Shown here: piece after piece, positions 1 to 9,578 of the stretch
How positions within the stretch are numbered: the first letter of the stretch is position 1
How the letters are laid out: each line of letters opens with the position of its first letter
Assembly (NCBI RefSeq): GCF_026805545.1
Contig: NZ_JAPRFR010000001.1
Coordinates: 124,001-188,000, forward strand
Source: Aerococcus kribbianus
GTDB taxonomy: Bacteria; Bacillota; Bacilli; Lactobacillales; Aerococcaceae
Length of the DNA stretch: 64,000 bases
Direction of reading: 5' to 3'
Program-made: the position numbers and the translations under genes
Notes under the pieces: model-generated
What the model was told of the DNA's origin: nothing
Database searches by the model: none
The model's input: only the letters and a program-made list of their open reading frames with translations

Positions 1-612
<612 letters not shown>

Positions 613-648
613 GTCGCATTGATAGAAAGATAAAGTGAGGATCAGACC

Positions 649-1167
649 ATGATATTATCTGGCAAGAAGATTGCCCAATTACAAGGTAAGGGGATTGAAA
701 TTACCCCTTTTAATCCCGATCAAGTTAATCCTAATTCTTATAATCTTACTTTGGCCAATGAACTGTTGGTCTACACTGATCATGAATTAGATATGAAAAC
801 GAAGGCAGATACACAACGAATTACTATTCCTGAAGAAGGTCTGGTCTTGGAACCAGGCAAACTGTACCTTGGTCGGACCCAGGAATATACGGCGACGGAT
901 ACTTATGTTCCTATGTTAGAGGGTCGGTCCTCAGTGGGACGATTGGGCCTATACATCCATGTAACAGCAGGATTTGGAGATGTGGGCTTTAAGGGCTATT
1001 GGACGCTAGAAATTCATTGTATTCAGCCTATTCGCATCTATCCTGGTGTGGAGATTTGCCAGATCTATTATCATACGATTGATGGTGACTATGAACTTTA
1101 TCAATCTGGTAAGTATGCCAATAACTCCGGTATACAAGCCAGTCAACTCTACAAAGATTTTCACTAA
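649..1167 (+). CDS. dcd: dCTP deaminase (dUTPase-fold)
   Basis: The 172-residue product belongs to the dCTP deaminase/dUTPase family and should convert dCTP to dUTP and ammonia, feeding dTMP synthesis; thyA and dfrA lie 2 kb downstream. Visible landmarks are the nucleotide-binding motif EGRSSVGRLGL (about residues 91-101) and a GFGDVGFKGYWTLEI stretch whose glutamate matches the catalytic Glu of the family. Some archaeal and actinobacterial relatives also cleave the triphosphate (bifunctional DCD-DUT), which cannot be excluded from sequence reading alone. The start is an ATG with a GAGG ribosome site about 8 bases upstream. A terminator follows at 1212. Confidence 0.9.
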   Translation: MILSGKKIAQLQGKGIEITPFNPDQVNPNSYNLTLANELLVYTDHELDMKTKADTQRITIPEEGLVLEPGKLYLGRTQEYTATDTYVPMLEGRSSVGRLGLYIHVTAGFGDVGFKGYWTLEIHCIQPIRIYPGVEICQIYYHTIDGDYELYQSGKYANNSGIQASQLYKDFH

Positions 1168-1211
1168 GGGAATCACATTTACTCAAATAGGCAATTTAAA
1201 CCGAAATAAAG

Positions 1212-1241
1212 GAGCTGGGACAAAAGTCCTAGCTTCTTTTT
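1212..1241 (+). terminator. Intrinsic terminator after dcd
   Basis: A 10-11 bp stem (GAGCTGGGAC pairing with GTCCTAGCTTC, one wobble) with an AAAA loop is followed by a run of T. It ends the serS-dcd transcript before the ABC-F gene. Confidence 0.8.
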
Positions 1242-1295
1242 AAATGGGTAAGTATATGCTAAAATAATGGGGACTGTAGATAGAGAGGGCTAATT

Positions 1296-3224
1296 ATGAG
1301 AGATTATAAAATAGAACATGCATATAAAAGTTTTGGAATGAAAGACCTCATTAAAGACGTGTCTTTTCTTATTCGTGAAGGCGACCATATTGGTTTAATT
1401 GGCAATAATGGTTCTGGTAAATCAACCTTATTGCGTGTGATGGCTAGTAAAGATAGTTTTGACCAAGGGCAGGTAGAACATGCTAAAGATTTTTCCATTG
1501 CCTATGTGCCCCAAGAAGCGAATCTTGATGCTGATCAAAGCATTTTTGAAGCCTTATATGAGTCAGATAGCCCCTTGGTGGCTTTAGTTGGTAAATATGA
1601 GCAAGCCACTTTAGCCTTACAAATGGATCCGGAAAATCCTACTGCGATTAAAAATTTCCAGAAGTGGGAACAAGAAATGAATCAAGCAGATGGATGGAAC
1701 TTAGACACTAAAATCCAAAGTATTTTAAATCGTCTAGGGATTACCAATCTTTATCAAAAGGTTGCTCAACTTAGTGGGGGACAACGGAAGCGAGTTAATT
1801 TAGCCAAGGCCTTAATCGATGAGCCTGACTTGCTTCTAATGGATGAGCCCACCAACCACCTTGATTTTGAGATGGTAGAATGGTTACAAAATTATATCCG
1901 TAATTACAAGCATTCCGTTTTAGTGGTGACTCATGACCGTTACTTTCTTGACCATATTTCTGACCGTATTTTTGCCCTTAAGCAAGGGGAGTTAAAAGAA
2001 TACGAAGGAAATTATCAAGCCTATTTAGAAAAACGTGCTCATGAAGAAGAAATCGCTGCTGCCAGCCAAGCCAAACAAAAGAAACTTTATAAAAGTGAGC
2101 TCGCGTGGATGCGCAAGGGAGCGAAGGCTAGAACGACCAAACAACAAGCACGGATTAATCGTTTTGAAGATTTGAAGGCAGATGTTACTAAACCCCAAGT
2201 CAATCAAGCTGATGTCGATTTGGACTTTGATCAAGAGCGCTTAGGTAAAAAGGTTATCCTACTTGAAGACGTCACTGTGGGCTATCCAGATAAAGTCTTG
2301 TTGTCTAATATTAATCTCCTGGTACAAAATCGTGATCGTATCGGAATTATTGGAGATAATGGGGTAGGGAAAACGAGTTTATTGAATACCATTGCTGGTT
2401 TACAATCCCCCCTAGCAGGCTATGTATCTATTGGAGAAACGGTAAAAATTGCTTATTTTAGACAATTACCGGCTGATCTTCCAGATGATAAACGTTTAAT
2501 CACCTACATCCAAGAAGTAGCTGATGAATATGTTTATAATGATGGTCGCAAGGCGTCAGCACCCCAAATGTTAGAAAAATTTCTCTTCCCTCGTCCTAGC
2601 CATGGCATGAAGATTGGCTCGCTTTCAGGTGGAGAGAAAAAACGACTCTACTTACTTAAATTGTTGATGGAAGGACCGAATGTTCTCTTCTTAGATGAAC
2701 CAACCAATGATTTGGATATTGATACCTTGACCGTTTTGGAGGATTATTTGGAAACTTTCCCGGGCACTGTTTTAACTGTTAGCCACGACCGTTATTTCTT
2801 GGATAAAGTAGTGGATAAACTATTAATTGCCCATGGACATGACCAATCTGTCACAAGTTTTTATGGCAATTATAGTAACTATCAAGAACAGGTGAAAAAA
2901 GCAGAGAAAGCTCATAGTAGCTCCGTCACTAAAAACAATCAAAAAGAAAGTCATTCCGTCACTCCTCCTGAAGATTCTAAACAAGAATCAAAAGCTAACA
3001 ATCAAAAACGGCGGATGACCTATCAAGAAAAGAAAGATTGGGAGACGATTGAAGACGATATTGCTAAATTAGAAACAGAAATTAGTAATATTGAAGAGGA
3101 AATGGTGGCTAATGGTTCAGATTTAGGAAAATTAAACGATTTGCAAAAAGAAAAAGAAAGCAAAGAAGTATCTTTGCTAGAGAAAATGGAGTACTGGGAA
3201 TATTTATCAGATTTAAGAGTCTAG
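1296..3224 (+). CDS. ABC-F family ATPase, Uup/YfmR-like
   Basis: The 642-residue protein has two ABC ATPase domains on one chain and no membrane segments, the hallmark of ABC-F proteins, which bind the ribosomal E site and relieve stalled translation. Domain 1 shows Walker A GNNGSGKST (about 36-44), signature LSGGQRKRV and Walker B LLLMDEPTNHLD; domain 2 shows GDNGVGKTS, LSGGEKKRL and LFLDEPTNDLD. The inter-domain linker is basic (KGAKARTTKQQARINRF). The last 70 residues form a charged coiled coil with the YQEKKDWE-type start of the Uup C-terminal domain, so it is a housekeeping Uup/YfmR-type member rather than an antibiotic-resistance ABC-F. The ribosome site is AGAGAGGG. The exact subfamily is an inference. 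Confidence 0.9.
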   Translation: MRDYKIEHAYKSFGMKDLIKDVSFLIREGDHIGLIGNNGSGKSTLLRVMASKDSFDQGQVEHAKDFSIAYVPQEANLDADQSIFEALYESDSPLVALVGKYEQATLALQMDPENPTAIKNFQKWEQEMNQADGWNLDTKIQSILNRLGITNLYQKVAQLSGGQRKRVNLAKALIDEPDLLLMDEPTNHLDFEMVEWLQNYIRNYKHSVLVVTHDRYFLDHISDRIFALKQGELKEYEGNYQAYLEKRAHEEEIAAASQAKQKKLYKSELAWMRKGAKARTTKQQARINRFEDLKADVTKPQVNQADVDLDFDQERLGKKVILLEDVTVGYPDKVLLSNINLLVQNRDRIGIIGDNGVGKTSLLNTIAGLQSPLAGYVSIGETVKIAYFRQLPADLPDDKRLITYIQEVADEYVYNDGRKASAPQMLEKFLFPRPSHGMKIGSLSGGEKKRLYLLKLLMEGPNVLFLDEPTNDLDIDTLTVLEDYLETFPGTVLTVSHDRYFLDKVVDKLLIAHGHDQSVTSFYGNYSNYQEQVKKAEKAHSSSVTKNNQKESHSVTPPEDSKQESKANNQKRRMTYQEKKDWETIEDDIAKLETEISNIEEEMVANGSDLGKLNDLQKEKESKEVSLLEKMEYWEYLSDLRV

Positions 3225-3233
3225 GAGGCAACT

Positions 3234-4181
3234 ATGACACAACAATATCTTGATTTACTGAACACAATACTCACTGAAGGGGCTGACAAATCTGACCGTA
3301 CGGGAGTGGGAACACGATCAATTTTTGGTTATCAAATGCGTTTTGACTTACAAGAAGGCTTTCCCTTATTAACCACTAAGAAAGTCCCTTTTTCCCTTAT
3401 TAAGTCGGAATTGTTGTGGTTTTTACGAGGGGATTCTAATATCCGCTTTTTATTGGAGCACAATAACCATATTTGGGATGAGTGGGCCTTTGAAAAATGG
3501 GTGAATTCGTCAAATTACCAAGGGCCAGATATGACTGATTTTGGTTTACGTGCCGAGAGTGACCCTGAATTTAAAGCTGTCTACCTAGCTGAAAAGGAAA
3601 AATTCTGCCAAGCGATCTTAAATGATGATGATTTTGCCCAAGAATATGGTGACTTAGGCAATGTTTATGGAAAACAATGGCGACAATGGCAAGGACGTCA
3701 AGGTCAGACTATTGACCAAATTGCAAATATAATTGACCAATTAAAAAACACGCCGGATTCTCGGCGGATTATCTTATCGGCCTGGAATCCTGAAGATGTG
3801 CCTCATATGGCTCTACCACCATGCCATACTATGGCCCAATTTTATGTCCAAGATAATAAACTTTCCTGTCAACTCTACCAGCGTTCTGGCGACGCTTTTC
3901 TTGGGGTTCCCTTCAATATTGCTTCATATGCCTTATTGACCCATTTACTGGCGCGCGAAGTTGGCTTAGACCTAGGGGATTTTGTCCATACTTTTGGTGA
4001 CCTTCATATTTACAATAATCATTTTGATCAGGTCAAAGAGCAATTAAGTCGTCAACCTGGTGACTTGCCAGAATTAGTCATTACAGGAGAAGGCAAGTCC
4101 CTGTTTGAATTAGATATGGCCGATATCAAGATTAAAAATTACCATCCACAAGCAGCTATTAAGGCACCTGTAGCAGTATAG
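3234..4181 (+). CDS. thyA: Thymidylate synthase
   Basis: This 315-residue enzyme methylates dUMP to dTMP using methylene-tetrahydrofolate. The catalytic cysteine is Cys197 in PPCHTM, followed by the dUMP-binding [23 protein letters not shown] block; the N-terminal folate/phosphate loop is [10 protein letters not shown] 50-residue stretch (about 90-140) separates the first motif block from GNVYGKQWR, making it as long as the Lactobacillus casei enzyme (316) rather than the E. coli enzyme (264). An AGGAGG site lies 6 bases before the ATG, 9 bases after the ABC-F stop. It forms one transcription unit with dfrA, which regenerates the folate that ThyA oxidises. Confidence 0.98.
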   Translation: MTQQYLDLLNTILTEGADKSDRTGVGTRSIFGYQMRFDLQEGFPLLTTKKVPFSLIKSELLWFLRGDSNIRFLLEHNNHIWDEWAFEKWVNSSNYQGPDMTDFGLRAESDPEFKAVYLAEKEKFCQAILNDDDFAQEYGDLGNVYGKQWRQWQGRQGQTIDQIANIIDQLKNTPDSRRIILSAWNPEDVPHMALPPCHTMAQFYVQDNKLSCQLYQRSGDAFLGVPFNIASYALLTHLLAREVGLDLGDFVHTFGDLHIYNNHFDQVKEQLSRQPGDLPELVITGEGKSLFELDMADIKIKNYHPQAAIKAPVAV

Positions 4182-4192
4182 GAGGAATGATT

Positions 4193-4696
4193 ATGTTAAT
4201 TGCCATTTGGGCCCATGCTAAGGACGGGCTAATCGGAAAAGATATGACCATGCCTTGGCACTTACCTAAGGATTTGGCTTTTTTTAAGCAACAAAGCCTA
4301 GGTAAGCCTGTGGTTATGGGGCGAAAGACTTATCAAGGTTTTGGCTACCGTCCCTTACCTAAGCGTGAAAATATTATTTTAACCCGACAAAAATCTCCTT
4401 TTGACTCAGACTACGATCAAAGCCAAGTCATATTGACTGACTCCATTCAGGCTATTATTGAGCGTGGGGAAAAAGAGGACGTCATTATTATGGGAGGGAG
4501 CCAAGTTTATCAACTTTTTTGGCCCTATCTAGATGAACTGCGCATCACGGAAATTGATGCGGAATTTTCTGGAGATACTTATTTTAATCCTGATCTATCT
4601 GATTTTGAAAAATACCAGGAAATTGAAGGGGAGACAGACGCTAAGAATCCTTACCCTTTTCGTTTTCATTTTTACCGTCGTAAGGGAGGAATTTAG
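4193..4696 (+). CDS. folA: Dihydrofolate reductase
   Basis: Reduces dihydrofolate to tetrahydrofolate with NADPH, completing the cycle with ThyA just upstream. With the start chosen here the protein has 167 residues. Trp22 and Asp27 in MPWHLPKD match the active-site Trp/Asp of the family; KPVVMGRKTYQGFG is the NADPH-binding strand and loop, and VIIMGGSQVY is the second cofactor motif. An in-frame ATG at 4187 lies only one base after the GGAGG at 4181-4185, whereas the ATG at 4193 is 7 bases away, so 4193 is preferred. The GGAGG overlaps the thyA stop codon, which implies coupled translation. Confidence 0.96.
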   Translation: MLIAIWAHAKDGLIGKDMTMPWHLPKDLAFFKQQSLGKPVVMGRKTYQGFGYRPLPKRENIILTRQKSPFDSDYDQSQVILTDSIQAIIERGEKEDVIIMGGSQVYQLFWPYLDELRITEIDAEFSGDTYFNPDLSDFEKYQEIEGETDAKNPYPFRFHFYRRKGGI

Positions 4697-5308
4697 ATGA
4701 AACAAGTTTCTGTGTTTTGGCGGTGGGCTTGCTTGGTCTTACTTGCTGTGGTATTGTTGCCTATTATTTGGCTGTTTGCCTATTTAACTTTTTTCTATGA
4801 AGCAGGTGGCGCTCCGCAAGCAACATCTCCTGTTGGTCAGGAAAATATAGCAGCACAAACGGCTGTGTCAACGCAATCTTTTAATGCCTTATTAGAAGCG
4901 GCAATTGGAGGCGACCAAGTGCCTTACCAATTGCAAGTGACCGACGCTGTTTATTTTTCTGGTCAATTTAATCTCTATGGCCAGTCAGTAGACTATGAAA
5001 TGGTGGGGCAACCGGAAGTTGATGACCAAGGGAATATTCGCCTTCAAGTCCAAAGAATTGATGTGGCAGGAATTGATCTTCCTATCCAGGTGTCCTTGGC
5101 TCTATTTGATTTGGCCCTATCAGATGATGTGCCATTAGAAACAGATGCTGACAATGAAGCTTTGCTTGTGCGTTTAGATCAGGTTTCAGACCAAGTGGGC
5201 TTAGCTATTAGGGCACAAAGTATCGACTTAGAACAGGACCATATTGAACTCGATATGGCAATACCCGTTGAATTGATCATCCAACAGATTGAAAAAAATC
5301 AGGAGTGA
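4697..5308 (+). CDS. ypmS: YpmS-family (DUF2140) membrane-anchored protein
   Basis: The 203-residue product has one N-terminal membrane segment (about 8-30) and an extracytoplasmic remainder rich in acidic and beta-type sequence. In Firmicutes a DUF2140 gene of this size (YpmS) is found close to thyA-dfrA, and the N-terminal pattern of a short basic stretch, one helix and a conserved FNALLEAA-like region fits. Its molecular role is unknown. The ATG directly abuts the dfrA stop codon, with AAGGAGG inside the end of dfrA, so it is cotranslated with the folate genes. Assignment rests on context and overall architecture. Confidence 0.75.
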   Translation: MKQVSVFWRWACLVLLAVVLLPIIWLFAYLTFFYEAGGAPQATSPVGQENIAAQTAVSTQSFNALLEAAIGGDQVPYQLQVTDAVYFSGQFNLYGQSVDYEMVGQPEVDDQGNIRLQVQRIDVAGIDLPIQVSLALFDLALSDDVPLETDADNEALLVRLDQVSDQVGLAIRAQSIDLEQDHIELDMAIPVELIIQQIEKNQE

Positions 5309-5312
5309 GAAA

Positions 5313-5531
5313 GTGAACCAATCCTTTTATCATTTTTCCCAGACCTTACGCAATTCTGCTAAAATCGGACAAGACCCTGAAGCGACCCTAGCAGAACTAA
5401 TTTTTAAGGACAGCGACTTCCCAAAATATTCACAAGACTTTCAAGAAATAAGTGATTATATTGAGTTAAATAGTCGTTACAGTGACTATGTCGCCAGTTT
5501 TGACGCCATGTGGGAAAAATATCGCTATTAG
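5313..5531 (+). CDS. YozE-family (UPF0346) small protein
   Basis: A 72-residue cytoplasmic protein beginning MNQSFYHFSQTLR and ending in an aromatic-rich tail (SFDAMWEKYRY), typical of the YozE/UPF0346 family, whose role is unknown. The start is a GTG at 5313 with AGGAG at 5301-5305, 7 bases upstream; an in-frame TTG at 5289 lies inside ypmS with no ribosome site and is rejected. The AGGAG overlaps the last codons of ypmS, so it belongs to the same operon. Confidence 0.8.
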   Translation: MNQSFYHFSQTLRNSAKIGQDPEATLAELIFKDSDFPKYSQDFQEISDYIELNSRYSDYVASFDAMWEKYRY

Positions 5532-5565
5532 AAAGAACAAGAGAATGAGAGAGAAGGCTGATATT

Positions 5566-7113
5566 ATGTCAGAGAACACAGAAAAAGAAAGCCAGCAGCC
5601 GGATATTGATCAAAATATAGGTGGCCAAGAAAAGCAAGTGGCTGAATCAAAAACGAACACACATGACCAGAAGAAATCATTTGGTCAAGGCTGCCTTTTT
5701 ATTGGTGTTTATCTGCTGAGTTTACTGTGTTTAGCGGCCCTAGTTTTTTTTGCTAGTCGTTTTTATTATACAGGTGCCATGCCTTGGGATGGCTTAATCA
5801 ACCAAAATAGTGTCATGTCAGGGCAAGACATTCGCCGTATCCAACAAACCTACCAAACCATCCAGTCGTCTTATATTGAAGAGGTAGACCAGGATGCCTT
5901 AGTTAAGGGTGCCATCAATGGCATGACTCAAGCAATTGATGACCCATATTCCCAATTTCTTCAAGGAGAAGAAGCTAGTCAGTTAGAGTCAACCATTGAG
6001 GGGTCTTTCGATGGTATTGGAGCCGAAATCATGCAAAAAGATGGCAAAATCCAAGTTGTCTCACCAATCAAAGATTCACCAGCTGAAAAGGCAGGCATTC
6101 AAGCCAATGATGTGATTTTAGCAGTAGACGGCCAGTCATTAGAAGGTAAGACTGCCCAAGAAGCAGTCGCTTTGATTCGTGGCGAAGCAGGTACTGATGT
6201 CGTTTTAACGCTTGAGCGCCAAGGCCAAAGCCAGGAAGTCACTGTCACTCGAGGTGAAATCCCTATCCAAACGGTCCATAGTGAAATGATTGCGGGTACT
6301 GATGTTGGGCGTATTCAAATTACTAATTTCTCTAGCCCAACTTATGATGAAGTGGTCGAAGCGGTGAAAACATTACGCCAAGAAGGAGCAAAGCGCTTTG
6401 TGCTTGATGTGCGTTCCAATCCTGGTGGACTCCTACCCTCTGTTTTACAAATTGCGAATATGTTTCTAGATGATGGAGATACTATCCTGCAAATTCAAGA
6501 AAAATCAGGCCAGGCACAAAAAATGCTAGCCTCTAATGAAGACTATGGTGACTTTAAGGTGGATGAGCCGGTAGCTGTTCTTATTGATCAAGGATCTGCT
6601 TCCGCCTCAGAAATTTTAGCAGCTGCCTTACAAGAATCAGTTGGTGCACCAATTGTAGGTAGTCCAAGCTTTGGAAAAGGAACTGTACAGACGGTGATTC
6701 CCATGGATGAGAGTGCAGAACTCAAGTTAACGGTGGCAAAATGGTTGACACCTAATGGGAATTGGATCAATGAAAAAGGTGTCCAACCCGATGAAGAAGT
6801 GAAATTACCTGATTATGCGCAACTTACTTTGATTGATACCAGTCAGCGTTATCAACTTGGTCAAGAGTCTAAGGAAATCGAAAACATAAAGGCTATTTTG
6901 GCCGCTCTAGGTTATTTAAGCGATGACCAAGTCAATGAGCTTTATGACCAAACTACTAGCCAAGCAGTAGAAAACCTACAAAACGATGCAGGACTTGAAG
7001 TGACAGGTGAAATTAATTCAGATACTGCAAACTGGATGATTCAAGCGATTCAAGAGAAAATACAAGCCAACGATAAGCCTTTAGAAAGGGCAGTAGATAT
7101 CCTTGAAGAATGA
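5566..7113 (+). CDS. Carboxy-terminal processing protease (PDZ, S41 family)
   Basis: A 515-residue CtpA/CtpB-type serine protease. After an acidic, Gln-rich cytoplasmic tail (1-40) comes one membrane helix (about 43-65), a PDZ domain (about 145-230) and the S41 catalytic domain with the nucleophile in DQGSASASE (about Ser346) and the general base in SFGKGTVQT (about Lys371). A C-terminal peptidoglycan-binding type repeat (about 440-500, IKAILAALGYL) suggests it works at the wall. Substrates of such proteases include secreted or membrane proteins; none is indicated here. The ATG at 5566 has GAGAAGG 8 bases upstream, better than the ATG at 5545. Confidence 0.92.
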   Translation: MSENTEKESQQPDIDQNIGGQEKQVAESKTNTHDQKKSFGQGCLFIGVYLLSLLCLAALVFFASRFYYTGAMPWDGLINQNSVMSGQDIRRIQQTYQTIQSSYIEEVDQDALVKGAINGMTQAIDDPYSQFLQGEEASQLESTIEGSFDGIGAEIMQKDGKIQVVSPIKDSPAEKAGIQANDVILAVDGQSLEGKTAQEAVALIRGEAGTDVVLTLERQGQSQEVTVTRGEIPIQTVHSEMIAGTDVGRIQITNFSSPTYDEVVEAVKTLRQEGAKRFVLDVRSNPGGLLPSVLQIANMFLDDGDTILQIQEKSGQAQKMLASNEDYGDFKVDEPVAVLIDQGSASASEILAAALQESVGAPIVGSPSFGKGTVQTVIPMDESAELKLTVAKWLTPNGNWINEKGVQPDEEVKLPDYAQLTLIDTSQRYQLGQESKEIENIKAILAALGYLSDDQVNELYDQTTSQAVENLQNDAGLEVTGEINSDTANWMIQAIQEKIQANDKPLERAVDILEE

Positions 7114-7130
7114 AATGGAGCCAGTTAATA

Positions 7131-7139
7131 TGCTATAAT
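7131..7139 (+). promoter_or_regulatory. Extended -10 promoter of lepB
   Basis: TGCTATAAT gives a TGn extended -10 with a perfect TATAAT. No good -35 is seen at 17 bases. It lies between the protease stop and lepB, about 50 bases before the lepB start. Confidence 0.6.
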
Positions 7140-7190
7140 AAGAGAAAACTGTCATGACAAGAACGATAAATCGGCAAGAAGGGCGAAAAG

Positions 7191-7745
7191 ATGAAACGAT
7201 TTTTTTCTGAAATACTTTCCATTGTTATCTCTATTGTGATAGCCTTAGGAATTTTTTGGGTCACTAAAACCTATTTCTTTTACCAAATTGAGGTGGATGG
7301 CGATTCTATGTACCCGACCATGCAAGATGGCGAACGCTATATCCTTAATGTTCAAGGCGATATTGACCGCTTCGATATTGTGGTATTTCCAGCGCCAGAT
7401 GGGTCCAATGCTCAATATGTTAAACGGGTAATCGGAGTGCCTGGTGATGAAATTGAGTACCGAGATAATCAACTCTATGTCAACGGACAGGCGGTTGAAG
7501 AGGAGTACTTGAATGCTTTAGAAGCGGCTAATCCTGGTCAAAAGGTGACACCTGACTTTACTTTAGACGAAATTACCGGTGAACATACCGTACCAGAAGG
7601 TGAATATTTTGTCTTAGGCGATAACCGTCCCGTATCAAAAGATGGCCGTTACTTTGGTTTCATTGATGAAGAAACGATTGATGGGACAACCAATTTACGG
7701 ATATGGCCATTCTCTAAATTTGGTCGTATTCAGTCGGAAAATTAA
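7191..7745 (+). CDS. lepB: Type I signal peptidase
   Basis: A 184-residue membrane protease that removes signal peptides from exported proteins. It has one N-terminal membrane helix (about 6-28) followed by box B GDSMYPTM with the nucleophile Ser39, box D YVKRVIGVPGDEIEY with the general base Lys78, and box E GDNRPVSKDGRYFG. The Ser-Lys dyad and the single helix are those of the Gram-positive SipS/SpsB type. GGGCGAAAAG stands upstream of the ATG. It has its own promoter and is closed by a terminator at 7794, so it is probably monocistronic. Confidence 0.96.
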   Translation: MKRFFSEILSIVISIVIALGIFWVTKTYFFYQIEVDGDSMYPTMQDGERYILNVQGDIDRFDIVVFPAPDGSNAQYVKRVIGVPGDEIEYRDNQLYVNGQAVEEEYLNALEAANPGQKVTPDFTLDEITGEHTVPEGEYFVLGDNRPVSKDGRYFGFIDEETIDGTTNLRIWPFSKFGRIQSEN

Positions 7746-7793
7746 GTGGTGATTGTTAGACCTAGTCGTAAGTAATAGCTAGTGATTAAATGA

Positions 7794-7833
7794 TAGGGGC
7801 TTTCTTGCTTGGACAAGAAGCCCTTATTTTCTG
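7794..7833 (+). terminator. Intrinsic terminator after lepB
   Basis: An imperfect 12 bp stem (AGGGGCTTTCTTG with CAAGAAGCCCTT) around a short loop, then TTATTTT. Confidence 0.75.
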
Positions 7834-7879
7834 TAAAAACCACTGTAAGCCTAGCAGACAATAAGGAGGCTAGTTGCTG

Positions 7880-8689
7880 ATGAATCTTTTGTTTTGTATC
7901 AACGATAATTATGTCGACCAATTTAAGGTGACTCTATACTCTTTGATTGCTAATACTTCTGTAAAAGATATTAAGGTCTTTATTATGCAGAACCCTGTTT
8001 TAGCAAGAAATGTAGAAATCAAGCAGTTTTGTCAAAAAATTGGTGCCACTTATCATCCTATTGTCGTGGATTCCGATAGTTTTCAAAATGTTCCCATTAC
8101 AGATCGTTATCCGGAAACCATTTACTATCGTTTGTTGGCTCAAGATTACTTACCTGAAGACTTAGATCGGATCTTATATCTGGATGCGGATATTTTATGC
8201 ATTAATGAGGTTAAGGCTCTCTATACCATTGATATGGGACAGGCCCCATATGCAGCAGCAAGTCACACCGATGATTCAGAGTTGACCACAGCGGTGAATC
8301 GTTGGCGATTGGGGAATTATGACTCCGCTTCTTACTATAATTCAGGCGTTTTATTGATGAATCTCAAGGTTTTGCGTGACTTGGTGTCCCACCAAGAAAT
8401 TATGGCTTATATTAATGATATGGGTAATCGTTTATTCTTACCTGACCAAGATATTTTAACGGCGCTTTATGGCCATAATGTGATTAATATTCCTGATGAA
8501 ATTTATAATTATGATACCCGTTACCAGCTCTATTATGCTGCCAAGAGCAAGGGGGAGTGGGATTTAGATTGGGTTATGGCCCATACCGTTTTTCTGCATT
8601 TCTGTGGCCGCATTAAACCTTGGAAAAGCAAAAATTCAGGTATCTACTCTAGCCTCTATAAACACTATGCCCATCTCGCCAATAACTAA
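7880..8689 (+). CDS. Glycosyltransferase family 8 protein
   Basis: The 269-residue protein is a GT8-type retaining glycosyltransferase: it opens MNLLFCINDNYVDQF, a nucleotide-sugar-binding start typical of the family, and has the metal-binding DxD in YLDADILCI (about residues 101-109) followed by YNSGVLLMNL and LPDQDILTALY. It likely adds a hexose to a cell-surface polymer or lipid; the acceptor is unknown. The ATG at 7880 lies 10 bases after AAGGAGG; a TTG at 7874 is the alternative. It stands alone between lepB and the ribosome-assembly gene rbgA, so its context says nothing about its pathway. Confidence 0.88.
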   Translation: MNLLFCINDNYVDQFKVTLYSLIANTSVKDIKVFIMQNPVLARNVEIKQFCQKIGATYHPIVVDSDSFQNVPITDRYPETIYYRLLAQDYLPEDLDRILYLDADILCINEVKALYTIDMGQAPYAAASHTDDSELTTAVNRWRLGNYDSASYYNSGVLLMNLKVLRDLVSHQEIMAYINDMGNRLFLPDQDILTALYGHNVINIPDEIYNYDTRYQLYYAAKSKGEWDLDWVMAHTVFLHFCGRIKPWKSKNSGIYSSLYKHYAHLANN

Positions 8690-8705
8690 TGAAAGGAAGA
8701 TGATA

Positions 8706-9578
8706 ATGGCAACAATCCAATGGTATCCCGGACATATGGCCAAGGCCAAGAAAGAAGTTCAAGAAAATTTAAAAGCTGTTGATGTTGTAATTGAATTACG
8801 TGATGCCCGCATCCCTGAATCTAGCAAAAATCCTATGCTTGAAAAAATTATTCAGAATAAGGCTCACATCATTGTCTTGAATAAGTCTGACTTAGCTGAT
8901 TCACGGCAAACCAAGGCTTGGCAAAACGCCTTAACTAACGATACGACAAGTGTAATGACCTTGAATAGTAAAAATCCCAAGGCCATGAAACAGTTTAAAA
9001 AGTCCCTCTATGACCATACGCAGTCACTTCGTGATAAGTGGTTACAAAAAGGACTTAAAGCCAAAGCAATTCGATTAATGATTATTGGTATACCCAATGT
9101 AGGGAAATCGACATTTATCAATCAATTTACCAAGCAGAAAAAAGCTAATGTTGGCAATAAACCAGGGGTTACCAAGGGCCAGCAATGGATTCGCATTGAC
9201 AAAGACTTTGAATTGTTGGATACCCCAGGAATTTTATGGCCTAAGTTTGAGGATAAGGATGTGGCCATGCATCTTGCCTTAACTGGTGCCATTAAGGATA
9301 CCCATTTTTATAAGGACGATGCTGCACTTTATGCTTTGGCCTTTCTATTGGATTATTATCCTGACTATTTAAGTAATAAGTACCCGATTAACCCTCAAGA
9401 TTTTCATCCCCCATATCCAGAATTGTTAATGACTTTAACGCAGAAAATGGGCTTGTTGGAAGACTATGAACGGGCTAGTGAACGCCTGCTTCGCGACCTT
9501 AAGAATGGCCATTTGGGTCCTCTTAGCCTGGACCGAATTGAAGACTACTATGATCTAGAGGGTAATGCTGATGATTAA
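8706..9578 (+). CDS. rbgA: Ribosome biogenesis GTPase RbgA (YlqF)
   Basis: A 290-residue circularly permuted GTPase needed for late assembly of the 50S subunit. The permuted order is visible: G4 (LNKSDLAD, about residue 60) precedes G1 (GIPNVGKSTFIN, about 125) and G3 (LDTPGILWP). The family's opening IQWYPGHMAKAKK is present. The ATG at 8706 has AAAGGAA 8 bases upstream; a nearer ATG at 8700 is too close to the ribosome site. It overlaps rnhB by 8 bases, the rbgA-rnhB pair being common in Firmicutes. Confidence 0.96.
   Translation: MATIQWYPGHMAKAKKEVQENLKAVDVVIELRDARIPESSKNPMLEKIIQNKAHIIVLNKSDLADSRQTKAWQNALTNDTTSVMTLNSKNPKAMKQFKKSLYDHTQSLRDKWLQKGLKAKAIRLMIIGIPNVGKSTFINQFTKQKKANVGNKPGVTKGQQWIRIDKDFELLDTPGILWPKFEDKDVAMHLALTGAIKDTHFYKDDAALYALAFLLDYYPDYLSNKYPINPQDFHPPYPELLMTLTQKMGLLEDYERASERLLRDLKNGHLGPLSLDRIEDYYDLEGNADD

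Noticed and set aside
1200-1243. Short coding frame in the gap after dcd
   Set aside because: The frame runs through the terminator hairpin and has no ribosome site; it overlaps dcd out of frame.
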